Positions 1 to 8,137 of a DNA stretch of 64,000 bases are shown here, one piece after another. The position numbers were made by a program, and so were the translations under genes. Every line of letters starts with the position of its first letter. Position 1 is the first letter of the stretch. Source of the stretch: G038396625 sp038396625 (GTDB taxonomy: Bacteria > Bacillota > Clostridia > Peptostreptococcales > Thermotaleaceae); the NCBI GenBank assembly GCA_038396625.1, contig CP121688.1, positions 1,736,001 through 1,800,000 on the forward strand, read 5' to 3'. The notes under the pieces were generated by a model. It was given only the letters and a program-made list of their open reading frames with translations. It searched no databases and was not told the DNA's origin.

Positions 1-163
1 CTTTTTCTTCTTTAGTTTCTTTGTCATCCAGTTGATCTTGCAAATGATTCATAATCTGATCAGCTTCTTCTTCCCACTGGGTGGTTGTGCCACCCCATTT
101 GAAATGTACTAATTTATCAATAGGGGTCATGTTTTGGTGGGTTTGTCGTTTTTTTTCATTCAT
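1..163 (-). CDS. Small charged protein, 3' part cut by window edge
   Basis: The ATG at 163-161 is preceded on the minus strand by a good GGAGG site seven bases away, and the frame stays open for 54 codons to the window edge. The visible part is hydrophilic, with a lysine/glutamine-rich start, a short segment around FKWGG, and an acidic end rich in E, D and Q. No signal peptide, membrane segment or cysteine motif is visible. I do not recognise the family. It is divergent from the HAD phosphatase gene, and the roughly 90 bases between them must hold both promoters. The true C-terminus lies outside the window. Confidence 0.6.
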   Translation of the reverse strand, partial: MNEKKRQTHQNMTPIDKLVHFKWGGTTTQWEEEADQIMNHLQDQLDDKETKEEK

Positions 164-252
164 AAGAAAACCTCCTTGACCTTATTTTTGTACAGAAACA
201 AATAATTATGTTGTAAATAATTATCAATATTTACCAGGAGAGGGTGTAATCT

Positions 253-978
253 ATGATCAATACAATACTTTTTGATTTAGATGGGACATTGCTGCCTATG
301 GAATTACATGAATTTACAAAGCATTATTTTGATGCGCTAAGTAGTAAATGTGCCCACATGATAGAACCGAAACTTTTACAAAAAGCAATATGGGCTTCTA
401 CAGAAATGATGGTAAAAAATCTAGATGAGAATAAAACGAATATGGAAGTATTTATGGAAGATTTTTGTGGAAGGATAGATGTAAATATAGAAGCACTTAT
501 GACATCTATAGATGAATTTTATCGCAATGATTTTAAGCATTTAAAATTTGCAACGAAACCAATAAAAATTGCAGAAGATATTGTGAAAATATTAAAAGAT
601 AAAGGATATACCCTTGTGATCGCTACAAATCCATTGTTTCCACGAGAAGCAATTCTTCATAGAATACAATGGAGTGGTTTAAATATAGAAGATTTTACCT
701 TTATTACAGACTATGAAAGTTCTCATTTCTGTAAACCTAATCTAGAATTTTTTAAAGAAGTATTATTCAGAGTTGGAAAAAGTCCACAAGAATGCTTAAT
801 GGTAGGAAATGACGTACAGGAAGATTTGGTAGCTGCACAGCTTGGAATCAAAACTTTCTTAATTGAAGATTATATGATTAATAGAGAAAATAAGGAGGTA
901 AATCCTGATTTTAAGGGTTCATATAATGATTTATTGACTTTTGTAAAAAACTTACCTCCTATAAAAAAGGAGTCATAA
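253..978 (+). CDS. HAD-superfamily phosphatase
   Basis: A 241-residue cytoplasmic haloacid-dehalogenase-type hydrolase, probably a phosphatase acting on a small phosphorylated metabolite. Motif I is FDLDGT (nucleophile D8, general acid D10), motif II is the Thr of VIATN, motif III is the Lys of CKPN, and motif IV is GNDVQED, so the catalytic set looks complete. The helical cap between motifs I and II, about residues 20-95, fits subfamily I. An AGGAGAGGG ribosome site supports the ATG. It lies about 40 bases upstream of trmK in the same direction and may be co-transcribed with it. The substrate cannot be told from sequence. Confidence 0.85.
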   Translation: MINTILFDLDGTLLPMELHEFTKHYFDALSSKCAHMIEPKLLQKAIWASTEMMVKNLDENKTNMEVFMEDFCGRIDVNIEALMTSIDEFYRNDFKHLKFATKPIKIAEDIVKILKDKGYTLVIATNPLFPREAILHRIQWSGLNIEDFTFITDYESSHFCKPNLEFFKEVLFRVGKSPQECLMVGNDVQEDLVAAQLGIKTFLIEDYMINRENKEVNPDFKGSYNDLLTFVKNLPPIKKES

Positions 979-1018
979 AAAAAGTATAGAATAATATACA
1001 GTAGCGAGAGGAATTCTT

Positions 1019-1726
1019 ATGAAATTAACACCTAGATTATCTACAATTGCAAAGCTTGTTCCAAAGGGAGCTGTGGTAGCAGATATTGGTACAGATCATG
1101 GATATATCCCTGTATATTTAATTGAAAATAAAATTGCAAAAAAAGTAATTGCTGCAGATATCAATGAAGGACCTTTACTAAGTGCAAAAAAAACAATCAA
1201 ATCCAATAAACTAGAAAATTTTATTGAAACAAGACTAGGGAATGGACTTGCTCCCATTGCGGCTGGGGAAGTAGATATTGTTATCATTGCAGGAATGGGA
1301 GGCTTACTCATTCGAGATATACTTAGGAACCATTCTGAAGTGACTAAATCTGTAAAACAATTTATTTTACAGCCTATGGTGGCACAGGATGAACTAAGAA
1401 AATGGCTGATAGAACATGCGTTCAAAATAGTAAAAGAACAGCTTGTTAGGGAAGATCATAGGATTTATGAGGTAATGGTTGTAGAACAGGGAAAGCAGAC
1501 GGCTGAAGATGAAATTTACTTTGAGATAGGACATAAACTAATTGAAAATCAAGACCCATTATTAGAAGAATTTGTACAGAAACATATTAGAAAACAACAG
1601 ATGATTCTTAAAAATTTACAGGGACAAAAAAGTGAAAAGGCAAAAGCAAAACAAAAAGTATGCCAAGCAAAAATAGAAAAACTACAGGAGGTGTTACAAT
1701 GTCTGAAAATGCAAGGAAAATCGTAG
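1019..1726 (+). CDS. trmK: tRNA (adenine-22-N1)-methyltransferase TrmK
   Basis: A 235-residue SAM-dependent methyltransferase of the TrmK (YqfN) family, which methylates N1 of A22 in bacterial tRNAs. The SAM-binding Rossmann motif is VADIGTDHGYIPVYL near residue 20, followed by AADIN at the second strand and VIIAGMGG near residue 90; ILQPM near residue 117 is also typical. The C-terminal portion, about residues 160-235, is a lysine-rich helical coiled coil, as in this family. The 3' end overlaps the downstream Nif3-family gene by 28 bases, the usual trmK/Nif3 pairing in Firmicutes. In many relatives the pair follows dnaG-rpoD, which is not seen here. Confidence 0.93.
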   Translation: MKLTPRLSTIAKLVPKGAVVADIGTDHGYIPVYLIENKIAKKVIAADINEGPLLSAKKTIKSNKLENFIETRLGNGLAPIAAGEVDIVIIAGMGGLLIRDILRNHSEVTKSVKQFILQPMVAQDELRKWLIEHAFKIVKEQLVREDHRIYEVMVVEQGKQTAEDEIYFEIGHKLIENQDPLLEEFVQKHIRKQQMILKNLQGQKSEKAKAKQKVCQAKIEKLQEVLQCLKMQGKS

Positions 1727-2817
1727 AAATCATGGAAATGATAGCACCTTCTTATTTAGCGGAGACATGGGATAATGTAGGGCTTCAGATTGGAGACCTT
1801 CATAAGACTATTCATAAGATTTTAGTATGCTTAGAAATAACAGATAGTATTATTGATGAAGCTGTGTCGAAAAAGGTAGATATGATTATTTGTCATCATC
1901 CCTTACTTTTTCAACCTGTTAAGGCAATAAGAAAGGATAATCCAATAGGAAAAATGATTCATCAATTAGTAAGGCATGATATTGTTCTTTATTGTGCCCA
2001 TACGAACCTTGATATTGTTCTTGGTGGAACAAATGATATTTTAGCACAGATCTTGAATGTGAGGGAGACAAAACCTCTTGTATCCATGAATAAAGAAAAG
2101 TATTACAAGCTTTGTGTCTATGTGCCCAAACCCCATGTTGAAGAGGTAAGAGATGCTCTATGTAGCACAGACGCAGGTCATATAGGCAACTATAGCCATT
2201 GCACTTTTCAAATAGAAGGGGTAGGGACGTTTAAGCCTCTAGAGGGTACGAATCCTTTTATTGGCACTTGTGGTACAGTAGAGAGAGTATCAGAGTATAA
2301 GGTTGAAACCATTGTTTCAGGCGGTAACTTAAATGAGGCCATAGAAAACATGCAAAAGGCACATCCTTATGAGGAAGTTGCATATGATGTTATTCCATTA
2401 AAAAATGACATCGTAAAATATGGCTTGGGCAGAGTAGGCGAATTTACGGAGGCCATACGATTATCCTTACTATGTGAAGAAATCAAACAAAAATTAGGGA
2501 TGAAATACATTCGATTTGTAGGAGATGCCAACAAGCAAATTAAAAAAATAGGTTTATGTACTGGCAGTGGTGCTGAATTTATTTATGATGCCTATGAAGC
2601 AGGATGTGACTGCTATATAACTGGAGATGTAAAGTATCATGATGCACAATATGCAACAGGTTTAGGGATTGCAGTTATAGATGCAGGACATTTTGAAACA
2701 GAAAATATCATGGGTAGGACATTGGTTCAAAGATTAAACAAAATAATAGAGGAAAAGGGTTTTCATGTGGAAGTAATATTATCTAATACGTGTATTAATC
2801 CTTTTCAAACAATCTAA
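1699..2817 (+). CDS. Nif3-like dinuclear metal centre protein (YqfO family)
   Basis: A 372-residue DUF34/Nif3 protein. I place the start at the ATG at 1699, behind a perfect AGGAGGTG inside the end of trmK; the open frame extends upstream without a ribosome site. Metal ligands are visible as ICHHPLLF (about residue 65), CAHTNLD, GDVKYHD and DAGHFETE. The length matches the long form, which carries a CutA/PII-like inserted domain between the two metal-binding halves (about residues 125-230, including YEEVAYDVIPL). The family is sometimes annotated as GTP cyclohydrolase 1 type 2, but its function is unsettled. Translational overlap with trmK implies one transcript. Confidence 0.92.
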   Translation: MSENARKIVEIMEMIAPSYLAETWDNVGLQIGDLHKTIHKILVCLEITDSIIDEAVSKKVDMIICHHPLLFQPVKAIRKDNPIGKMIHQLVRHDIVLYCAHTNLDIVLGGTNDILAQILNVRETKPLVSMNKEKYYKLCVYVPKPHVEEVRDALCSTDAGHIGNYSHCTFQIEGVGTFKPLEGTNPFIGTCGTVERVSEYKVETIVSGGNLNEAIENMQKAHPYEEVAYDVIPLKNDIVKYGLGRVGEFTEAIRLSLLCEEIKQKLGMKYIRFVGDANKQIKKIGLCTGSGAEFIYDAYEAGCDCYITGDVKYHDAQYATGLGIAVIDAGHFETENIMGRTLVQRLNKIIEEKGFHVEVILSNTCINPFQTI

Positions 2818-2911
2818 GGATAGGTTTTTTTAACCTATTCTTTTTTATGTAGAAAATAAAGTACACCGTCTAAAATTATAAAAATCTAATAAAAAGAAAG
2901 GCGTGGGATCA

Positions 2912-3634
2912 ATGACAAGTGTAAACATATTATGGAAATTACAAGAAGTAGAAGTAAAAATAAAGGAAGAGAATAAGGTGCTTGAAAGTGCTTTGAAATT
3001 TAAAAAAATTAATGAAAACATTCAGAGACATAAAAAAATGAAAAAGGATTGCGAAATGAAAAAAAATATCATCGATGAACAGAAAAACAAATTGAGAAAT
3101 TTTGAACAACAACTCAAAGATATAACATATCAAAAACAAGAAATAAGGGGTAAGCTATATGATGGAAAGGTTAATAACGCTAAACAATTAGAATTTTTTT
3201 TGAAAGAGCAGGAAAAGCTAGAAGAAATCACGAGTGCAATCGAAACAAAAGTGTTTGAGATTATGGAGGATTTAGAAAGGATGGAAGAGGCATTAAATCA
3301 AACAGCATTGGAAGAACAAAAAATGCATGAAATTATTAGAAATGCACTAAAGGACAGAAAATCAAGACAAATAAAGTGTGAAGAACAAATCCAGAAGCTA
3401 TCAATAGAGAAAAAAGAGTTATTAAAACACATAGATGAGAAAAGTCTTGCCCTCTATATGGATATAAAGAAAAGAAAAAATAAACCGGTTTCATTAGTAA
3501 TAGGAGAAATATGTACAGGATGTCATATTGATTTACCCATTATGATTCTTACGCAGGTAAGGAAGGAAAAGATTGTGACGTGTAGCAATTGTGGAAGAAT
3601 ATTATATTATGGTGGTACGAAACAAGAAGCATAA
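2912..3634 (+). CDS. Coiled-coil protein with C4 zinc ribbon (COG1579/DUF164)
   Basis: A 240-residue cytoplasmic protein of the COG1579 family. Residues about 10-175 form a long charged coiled-coil hairpin. The C-terminal 50 residues hold a four-cysteine zinc ribbon, CTGC followed about 20 residues later by CSNC, and the family is thought to bind nucleic acid. The start is the ATG at 2912, ten bases after AAAGG; the in-frame GTG at 2903 is too close to that site. It follows the Nif3 gene by about 95 bases in the same direction, as in many clostridia, and ends just upstream of the rnpB promoter. Confidence 0.88.
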   Translation: MTSVNILWKLQEVEVKIKEENKVLESALKFKKINENIQRHKKMKKDCEMKKNIIDEQKNKLRNFEQQLKDITYQKQEIRGKLYDGKVNNAKQLEFFLKEQEKLEEITSAIETKVFEIMEDLERMEEALNQTALEEQKMHEIIRNALKDRKSRQIKCEEQIQKLSIEKKELLKHIDEKSLALYMDIKKRKNKPVSLVIGEICTGCHIDLPIMILTQVRKEKIVTCSNCGRILYYGGTKQEA

Positions 3635-3655
3635 GCATTTTACAAAAATTGGATT

Positions 3656-3684
3656 TTGACAATCAATTATTTTTATGATAACAT
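3656..3684 (+). promoter_or_regulatory. Sigma-A promoter of rnpB
   Basis: TTGACA at 3656-3661 and TAACAT at 3679-3684 are separated by exactly 17 bases. This predicts a transcription start near 3691, about 20 bases before the first paired base of the RNase P RNA. Confidence 0.75.
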
Positions 3685-3709
3685 ATTATTTGTCGTTAAA
3701 AATGAATAC

Positions 3710-4065
3710 GGCGAGTAAGTCAGATGGTCGCGGATCGTGTATCTATGTACACGAACGAGGAAAGTCCGAGCTCCATCGGGCAAGGGTGCTGGGTAATACC
3801 CAGTGGAGGTGACTCTAAGGAAAGTGCAACAGAAATAGACCGCCTTGTATTGATATACAAGGTAAGGATGGAAAGGTGAGGTAAGAGCTCACCAGCAACT
3901 AGGCGACTAGTTGGCTATGTAAACCCCACCCGGAGCAAGACCAAGTAGGGACATATATAGCGGCGGCCCGTCGTGTCCCGTGGTAGGTCGCTTGAACCTA
4001 CTGGCAACAGTAGGTCTAGATAGATGGCTGTCAAATACAGAACTCGGCTTATAGATTTGCTCGTT
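3710..4065 (+). ncRNA. rnpB: RNase P RNA, catalytic subunit
   Basis: The RNA subunit that matures tRNA 5' ends. Universally conserved pieces are visible in order: GAGGAAAGTCCGAGCTCC at about 3757-3774, ACAGAAATAGACCGCC at about 3829-3844, GGTGAGGTAAGAGCTCACC at about 3876-3894, AAACCCCACCCGGAGCAAGA at about 3920-3940, and ACAGAACTCGGCTTATAG at about 4037-4054. The terminal helix P1 pairs CGAGTAA (3712-3718) with TTGCTCG (4057-4063). Overall layout looks like the ancestral A type usual in Clostridia rather than the Bacillus B type. The ends are estimated from P1 pairing and may shift a few bases. Confidence 0.96.
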
Positions 4066-4074
4066 TTATACATG

Positions 4075-4110
4075 AAAACCCAATGCTTTAAAGCATTGGG
4101 TTTTCTCTCT
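4075..4110 (+). terminator. Intrinsic terminator of rnpB
   Basis: A perfect inverted repeat (4075-4104, 13 bp stem with a four-base loop) ends in TTTT followed by CTCTCT. It lies about 10 bases after rnpB P1. Confidence 0.85.
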
Positions 4111-4177
4111 ATTAACTAAGTAAATATTTAGTAATGGAATACATATTATATGAGATTATTCTTTTAATATCATTTTA

Positions 4178-4211
4178 CCTAAAAACCTACCAAACTCGGT
4201 AGGTTTTTAGG
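4178..4211 (-). terminator. Intrinsic terminator of the cysteine-rich gene
   Basis: Fourteen-base-pair stem, 4178-4191 with 4198-4211, and a six-base loop. It lies 18 bases past the minus-strand stop at 4230. A/T runs in both arms mean it could also stop read-through from rnpB. Confidence 0.8.
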
Positions 4212-4229
4212 ATAGTTTTATAGGTTGCT

Positions 4230-5162
4230 TTAGTCTGCCAAATCTTCTCCACATCTACAATGATGTTTTTCATCAATTTGATCAGGGAAAAGTTGTGGGA
4301 AACTACTGCAAATTGGAGAAACTTCAGCTTCAAGTACTGGGAAGCCAGTAGATAGAACACAAAGTTGAACAGGAACAATAATTTTCTTTTCACAGGTTAC
4401 GCAAAGAGCGATAATAAGATTTGCTCTTACAGCTCCAGTATCAGGATCAATAAAGATATCTCGCATAATACTGTTTGTGGCTAACCTTGCTTCGCAGCTG
4501 ATATTACAAAATTCTGTAAACCGTGGTAAGAAAGCGGTATTAAATACAGACGGCAAACATAATTCAAAGAAATTGGTAAGAAGAAGTGGATTTTCTTCTC
4601 GAGCAATTGGAACAGTAGCTCTTAGTGTTGCTTCACATTCTTTGTCACAATCATCTGTAAATATGACATCTATTTCAATAACTACATTTCCTGTAATATC
4701 AATGTTTTGCGTACCAAATATGGGTGTTCCTTTTCCCGCTTCATCACAATCTTCTGTATTTCCAAAAATGATTTTTTCAGATGCAGTTCCGTCAGGCCCT
4801 ATAACATTAACAGGACAGCCTTTTCCATCTTCTACGATGTCGGCTCCCGATATTGTCGTTGTAGGTGTTGCTGTTAGATTTCTTGCATCATTAATATTTG
4901 CAGGATTAAAGAATTTTCTGCATCGAATATCCAAGACTCTAATGATTCTTGCACCTTGCCCAAGTGCAGGTCTGAATTGCTGACCAGCTACAGTTCTTAA
5001 CCCTTGTAAATTAAATAATGCGGCATCATATACTTTTTGTACATAGATTGGTTCTGCCTTAACTCTTCTTAGGGTGCCATCAAATTCACATCCTGTACTA
5101 CCAGTGCAACATCTATCAGGAAGGGCAAGATTTAGTTGTGGTGACTTATTATTACAAGTCAT
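4230..5162 (-). CDS. Cysteine-rich protein of unknown function, possible spore-surface protein
   Basis: A 310-residue protein that I do not recognise with confidence. It has 18 cysteines spread along its length, including RCC near residue 18, DDCDKEC in the middle and CRC at the end. There is no signal peptide or membrane segment. Long stretches alternate hydrophobic and polar residues with many I/V/T, as in beta-rich structural proteins (for example NVVIEIDVIF). The ATG is preceded by a GGGGG ribosome site. Cysteine-rich, beta-rich, unsecreted proteins encoded alone in spore formers are often coat or exosporium proteins, so a spore-surface role is my inference. It is transcribed alone, divergent from the propeller-like gene at 5376; the roughly 210 bases between hold both promoters, but I see no clear sigma-A match. 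Confidence 0.75.
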   Translation of the reverse strand: MTCNNKSPQLNLALPDRCCTGSTGCEFDGTLRRVKAEPIYVQKVYDAALFNLQGLRTVAGQQFRPALGQGARIIRVLDIRCRKFFNPANINDARNLTATPTTTISGADIVEDGKGCPVNVIGPDGTASEKIIFGNTEDCDEAGKGTPIFGTQNIDITGNVVIEIDVIFTDDCDKECEATLRATVPIAREENPLLLTNFFELCLPSVFNTAFLPRFTEFCNISCEARLATNSIMRDIFIDPDTGAVRANLIIALCVTCEKKIIVPVQLCVLSTGFPVLEAEVSPICSSFPQLFPDQIDEKHHCRCGEDLAD

Positions 5163-5375
5163 GGTTTTACCCCCTTTTATTTGTATTTAAGAATTACTCT
5201 TCTCAATGATAGTATATTCTTAAAATTTTTTTTCTGTTACACTTGTTATATGAAATTGTCATATATTGCTTTATTTCACAATATGATAGTAAAAAAGAGT
5301 TCTGCTTTTCATCATAGATAGCGTGTTCATAGATGATCATAATAAAAACAAGTTTATAATTGGGATGGTGAGAAT

Positions 5376-6635
5376 ATGACATTTGCACATCAAAATAGCA
5401 TATTGCTATATGACCGTTCGAAGAATTTATATAATTTTCGGTGGGATGAAGATAAGATTAAATTTACATATTTTGATAAAAAATTAAAAAAATATGATAC
5501 AACAACCTTAATTGAAGATGGCACAATAGAATTTGATAGTGTGATAGACGAAGAAGATCATGTGTACATAATTTATCAAAACAAAAGCGGGGTTATGTCT
5601 TTAAAAACGCTAATAGATGAGAAATGGAATACACATTTACTAGGGGAATTTAATCATCTTAAGATTGCCAATCTTAATCTTATATTGCATCACAAAAACC
5701 TTCATATTATTTATTGTATTCCTGTAAGTGAAGAAAATAGGGAGTATAAGATTTATCATCATTATTATGATGATCCAGAGTGGAAGACTTTAGAGGTGGG
5801 AACCATTCACAAAAAAAATTTATTGAATCCATTTCAAATTCTACAACAAAAGAAAAAAATGCTGTTAGGTTTCTATGATATAGTTGATCATGAAGAACAA
5901 ATCTTTATAAAGGAATTTGATTTTGAAAATCATCAGTGGAAGCGTACAATACAACTTACATCTAGTTTTGAGGATAAGTTATATCTAGATATGATGATGT
6001 CAAATCCTGAAACGTTAGACATTACCTATTCAGAATATCATGAGGGAAATCTTGTGATTAAATATGAAAAGCATAGATTGCAAGAAGCAAAATCGGTGAA
6101 GGTATTAGAAACAATGCTTTCAAATCCGTCAAATTGTTCTTCTCCTACATTTGTATTAAATGATAAAACCTTGTGGAATATATGGACAGAATATGATCAG
6201 GTTTATAGTAGCTTTACAAAAGATGAAGGACTTACCTGGAGTGCTCCCTATGTGTGGAAGGAATCAAAAGAAGAGATTTTCTTTAGACATAAGTTTCAAA
6301 CAAATGATAGTGTGATTAATGCTTATTATCAATTAAATCATGTTTTTGGAAAGGGATATCCAACATTTTCTTTTATTGGCTTTGGTTCATTAGATAAAGC
6401 AATAGAAGAACCAATACAACAAAAAAAGTATGTAAAAAAAAAAGAAAAGGACGAAATAGAGCCTGAAAAAAATACCAAACAAGAAATACAAGAAAAAAAA
6501 GAGCATGATGAAATAAAGGAAATAAATATAAGCACATTGCAAAAGGATATAGCGAGATTAGAAGAGCGTATAAAAAATATAGAAGATTATATCCAAAGAA
6601 GAAGAAGAGGTATTTTATTTTCTCCTAAAAGGTAA
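5376..6635 (+). CDS. Propeller-like protein with C-terminal coiled coil, unknown function
   Basis: A 419-residue protein of unknown function. Residues 1-340 consist of repeated short beta-strand units with recurring aromatic and charged turns (VYIIYQNKS, LHIIYCIP, LWNIWTEYDQ), reminiscent of sialidase or BNR beta-propeller blades; KDEGLTWSAP near residue 290 resembles an Asp-box. Residues about 350-395 are a very K/E-rich linker, followed by a predicted coiled coil (LQKDIARLEERIKNIED) and a basic tail RRRRG. No signal peptide is seen, so it is probably cytoplasmic, possibly in the forespore or mother cell. GGTGAG precedes the ATG. The neighbouring divergent cysteine-rich gene may share its developmental regulation; that is inference. 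Confidence 0.7.
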   Translation: MTFAHQNSILLYDRSKNLYNFRWDEDKIKFTYFDKKLKKYDTTTLIEDGTIEFDSVIDEEDHVYIIYQNKSGVMSLKTLIDEKWNTHLLGEFNHLKIANLNLILHHKNLHIIYCIPVSEENREYKIYHHYYDDPEWKTLEVGTIHKKNLLNPFQILQQKKKMLLGFYDIVDHEEQIFIKEFDFENHQWKRTIQLTSSFEDKLYLDMMMSNPETLDITYSEYHEGNLVIKYEKHRLQEAKSVKVLETMLSNPSNCSSPTFVLNDKTLWNIWTEYDQVYSSFTKDEGLTWSAPYVWKESKEEIFFRHKFQTNDSVINAYYQLNHVFGKGYPTFSFIGFGSLDKAIEEPIQQKKYVKKKEKDEIEPEKNTKQEIQEKKEHDEIKEINISTLQKDIARLEERIKNIEDYIQRRRRGILFSPKR

Positions 6636-6699
6636 AATCAAAAATATAGTATAGGAGATAGGGGAGATATAATACTACTTTTGATTCTATAAAAAAACA

Positions 6700-6725
6700 A
6701 AACCTAGGTTAATTAACCTAGGTTT
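6700..6725 (-). terminator. Bidirectional terminator between the propeller gene and tRNA-Leu
   Basis: A perfect 26-base palindrome. On the minus strand it lies just after the tRNA-Leu CCA and is followed by TTGTTTTTTT. On the plus strand it is followed by TTACA and may also stop the gene ending at 6635. Confidence 0.8.
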
Positions 6726-6731
6726 TTACAA

Positions 6732-6818
6732 TGGTGCCGAAGGTGGGACTCGAACCCACACGTAGTCGCCTACACCGGATTTTGAGTCCGGCGCGTCTGC
6801 CAATTCCACCACTTCGGC
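6732..6818 (-). tRNA. tRNA-Leu (anticodon CAA)
   Basis: An 87-base class II tRNA with the CCA end encoded. The acceptor stem GCCGAAG pairs with CTTCGGC, the anticodon arm is CCGGA-CTCAAAA-TCCGG with CAA at positions 34-36 (reads UUG), a long variable arm follows, and the T arm holds GGTTCGAGTCC. It has its own promoter and terminator. Confidence 0.97.
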
Positions 6819-6832
6819 TTGTCACAAGAAAT

Positions 6833-6861
6833 ATAATAACACATATTTAGAGTGAGTGCAA
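6833..6861 (-). promoter_or_regulatory. Sigma-A promoter of tRNA-Leu(CAA)
   Basis: On the minus strand TTGCAC (6861-6856) and TATTAT (6838-6833) are separated by 17 bases and sit about 15 bases upstream of the tRNA 5' end. Confidence 0.7.
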
Positions 6862-6915
6862 TACTTTTTAATAAAAAAAATATTAAAAAACACAAAAACA
6901 ATATTTGGAAATTTG

Positions 6916-6944
6916 TTGATGTCGGAAAAATATTATGGTAAACT
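6916..6944 (+). promoter_or_regulatory. Sigma-A promoter of the YdjM-like gene
   Basis: TTGATG and TAAACT are separated by 17 bases. The predicted start, near 6951, excludes the upstream part of the long open frame and supports the ATG at 6982. Confidence 0.55.
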
Positions 6945-6981
6945 AAAATTGTTATGTAAAATTATTGACGGTGGTGGTAAT

Positions 6982-7941
6982 ATGGATCCAATTACTCATG
7001 GGGTTATTGGTCTGGCAATTTCAGCCTTTAGCGGCAATCCAGTGGCATTAACTAACCCCCTTTGTATAGGTTGTGCGATTGGTGCAATGGCACCAGATAT
7101 CGATATTATAGCGAAGGCGAAAGACGATTATGTATACTTGAAACATCATAGGGGAATATCTCACTCTATACCTGCATTAATAGGGCTAGCTGCAGTTATT
7201 ACTGCAGGACTATCTTTGTTTTTTAAAGAATTTCATTTTGCACAAGTCTTTTTATGGACTTTTATTGGCTGCTTTTCTCATACATTTTTTGATATTTTAA
7301 ATTCTTATGGTGCAAAATTATTTATGCCCTTTACAAAGAAAAAATCAATGGTAGGAATATTGATGCTATATGATCCTGTAATTACGATTTTGAGCTTTCT
7401 TTTGATTTTTGTAAAAGAAAAGTCTATGCTTTTTTATACCAATATTATCCTAACTTTTGTATTGTATATAGGGTTTCGATTTGCTATGAAATATCATGCA
7501 AAAAAAATAGTGAAAGAATATTATCATCACGGATACAAGGTGATCGATGTAAATGTTTTGCCGGCATTGATGGCTTTTCATAAGTGGGATTTTATTGTAA
7601 ACACGAATAGCCATCATGTGGTGGGGCAGATTAACCCTTTCACCAAAAAAATTACTGAGAGAGCGAAGTTTAAAAAACCTCAGGAAGAGACAGTGGCTTT
7701 ATTCAAAGAAACAAATATAGGAAAATATTTCAGAGAATTTACTCCTATTTATCATGTGGTCGCCTATGAGGAGATGGACAGTATTGTTTTGAAATCCATT
7801 GATTTACGCTACTATTTAAGAAATAATTTTATGCACCATGCAACGGTAGTATACGACGGTGAACAGAATATTATTGAGTCTTTTTTTCATCCATATAGTA
7901 TTCATAAAAATATTCCAGTAATAGAAGGAGAACCAAGTTAA
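6982..7941 (+). CDS. YdjM-family membrane metal-dependent hydrolase
   Basis: A 319-residue integral membrane protein of the YdjM (DUF457) family, annotated as inner-membrane metal-dependent hydrolases; substrate unknown. Putative metal ligands are MDPITHG at the N-terminus, APDID near residue 36, HHRGISHS near residue 55, and SHTFFDILN near residue 97. Four or five hydrophobic segments occupy residues 10-155; the remaining 160 residues are soluble. The ATG at 6982 was chosen because it starts directly with the MDPITHG motif and lies downstream of the predicted promoter; the frame is open further upstream, but that part has no family resemblance. It is a single-gene transcript, ending before the hairpin at 8007. 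Confidence 0.85.
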   Translation: MDPITHGVIGLAISAFSGNPVALTNPLCIGCAIGAMAPDIDIIAKAKDDYVYLKHHRGISHSIPALIGLAAVITAGLSLFFKEFHFAQVFLWTFIGCFSHTFFDILNSYGAKLFMPFTKKKSMVGILMLYDPVITILSFLLIFVKEKSMLFYTNIILTFVLYIGFRFAMKYHAKKIVKEYYHHGYKVIDVNVLPALMAFHKWDFIVNTNSHHVVGQINPFTKKITERAKFKKPQEETVALFKETNIGKYFREFTPIYHVVAYEEMDSIVLKSIDLRYYLRNNFMHHATVVYDGEQNIIESFFHPYSIHKNIPVIEGEPS

Positions 7942-8006
7942 AATTCGTGGTGTGAAAGCAAATCATTTAGTGATACTATAAATATAGTAGTCAATATAAA
8001 GTGGGG

Positions 8007-8034
8007 AGAAACGTTTTATTGAACGTTTCTTCTT
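8007..8034 (+). terminator. Probable terminator after the YdjM-like gene
   Basis: Nine-base-pair perfect stem (8007-8015 with 8022-8030), six-base loop, followed by a short TCTT. The U tract is weak. Confidence 0.55.
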
Positions 8035-8070
8035 AATTATTATGCCATTAAAATGCAGTTAAAGAAATAG

Positions 8071-8098
8071 GGAACTTATCATCTATGGATACGTCTAA
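8071..8098 (+). promoter_or_regulatory. ECF-type promoter, probably autoregulatory
   Basis: GGAACTT at 8071-8077 and GTCTAA at 8093-8098 are separated by 15 bases; read the Bacillus way this is AAC, then 16 bases, then CGTC. Both agree with the consensus used by ECF sigma factors. It sits about 40 bases before the start of an ECF sigma gene, so positive autoregulation is the natural reading. Confidence 0.7.
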
Positions 8099-8137
8099 AA
8101 ATACATGGGATTTTTTACAGAGAAAGGAGGGGACGAT

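Noticed and set aside
4477..4983. 168-codon open frame on the plus strand opposite the cysteine-rich gene
   Set aside because: It has no ribosome site, a composition unlike its neighbours, and lies wholly inside a better minus-strand gene with promoter space and terminator.
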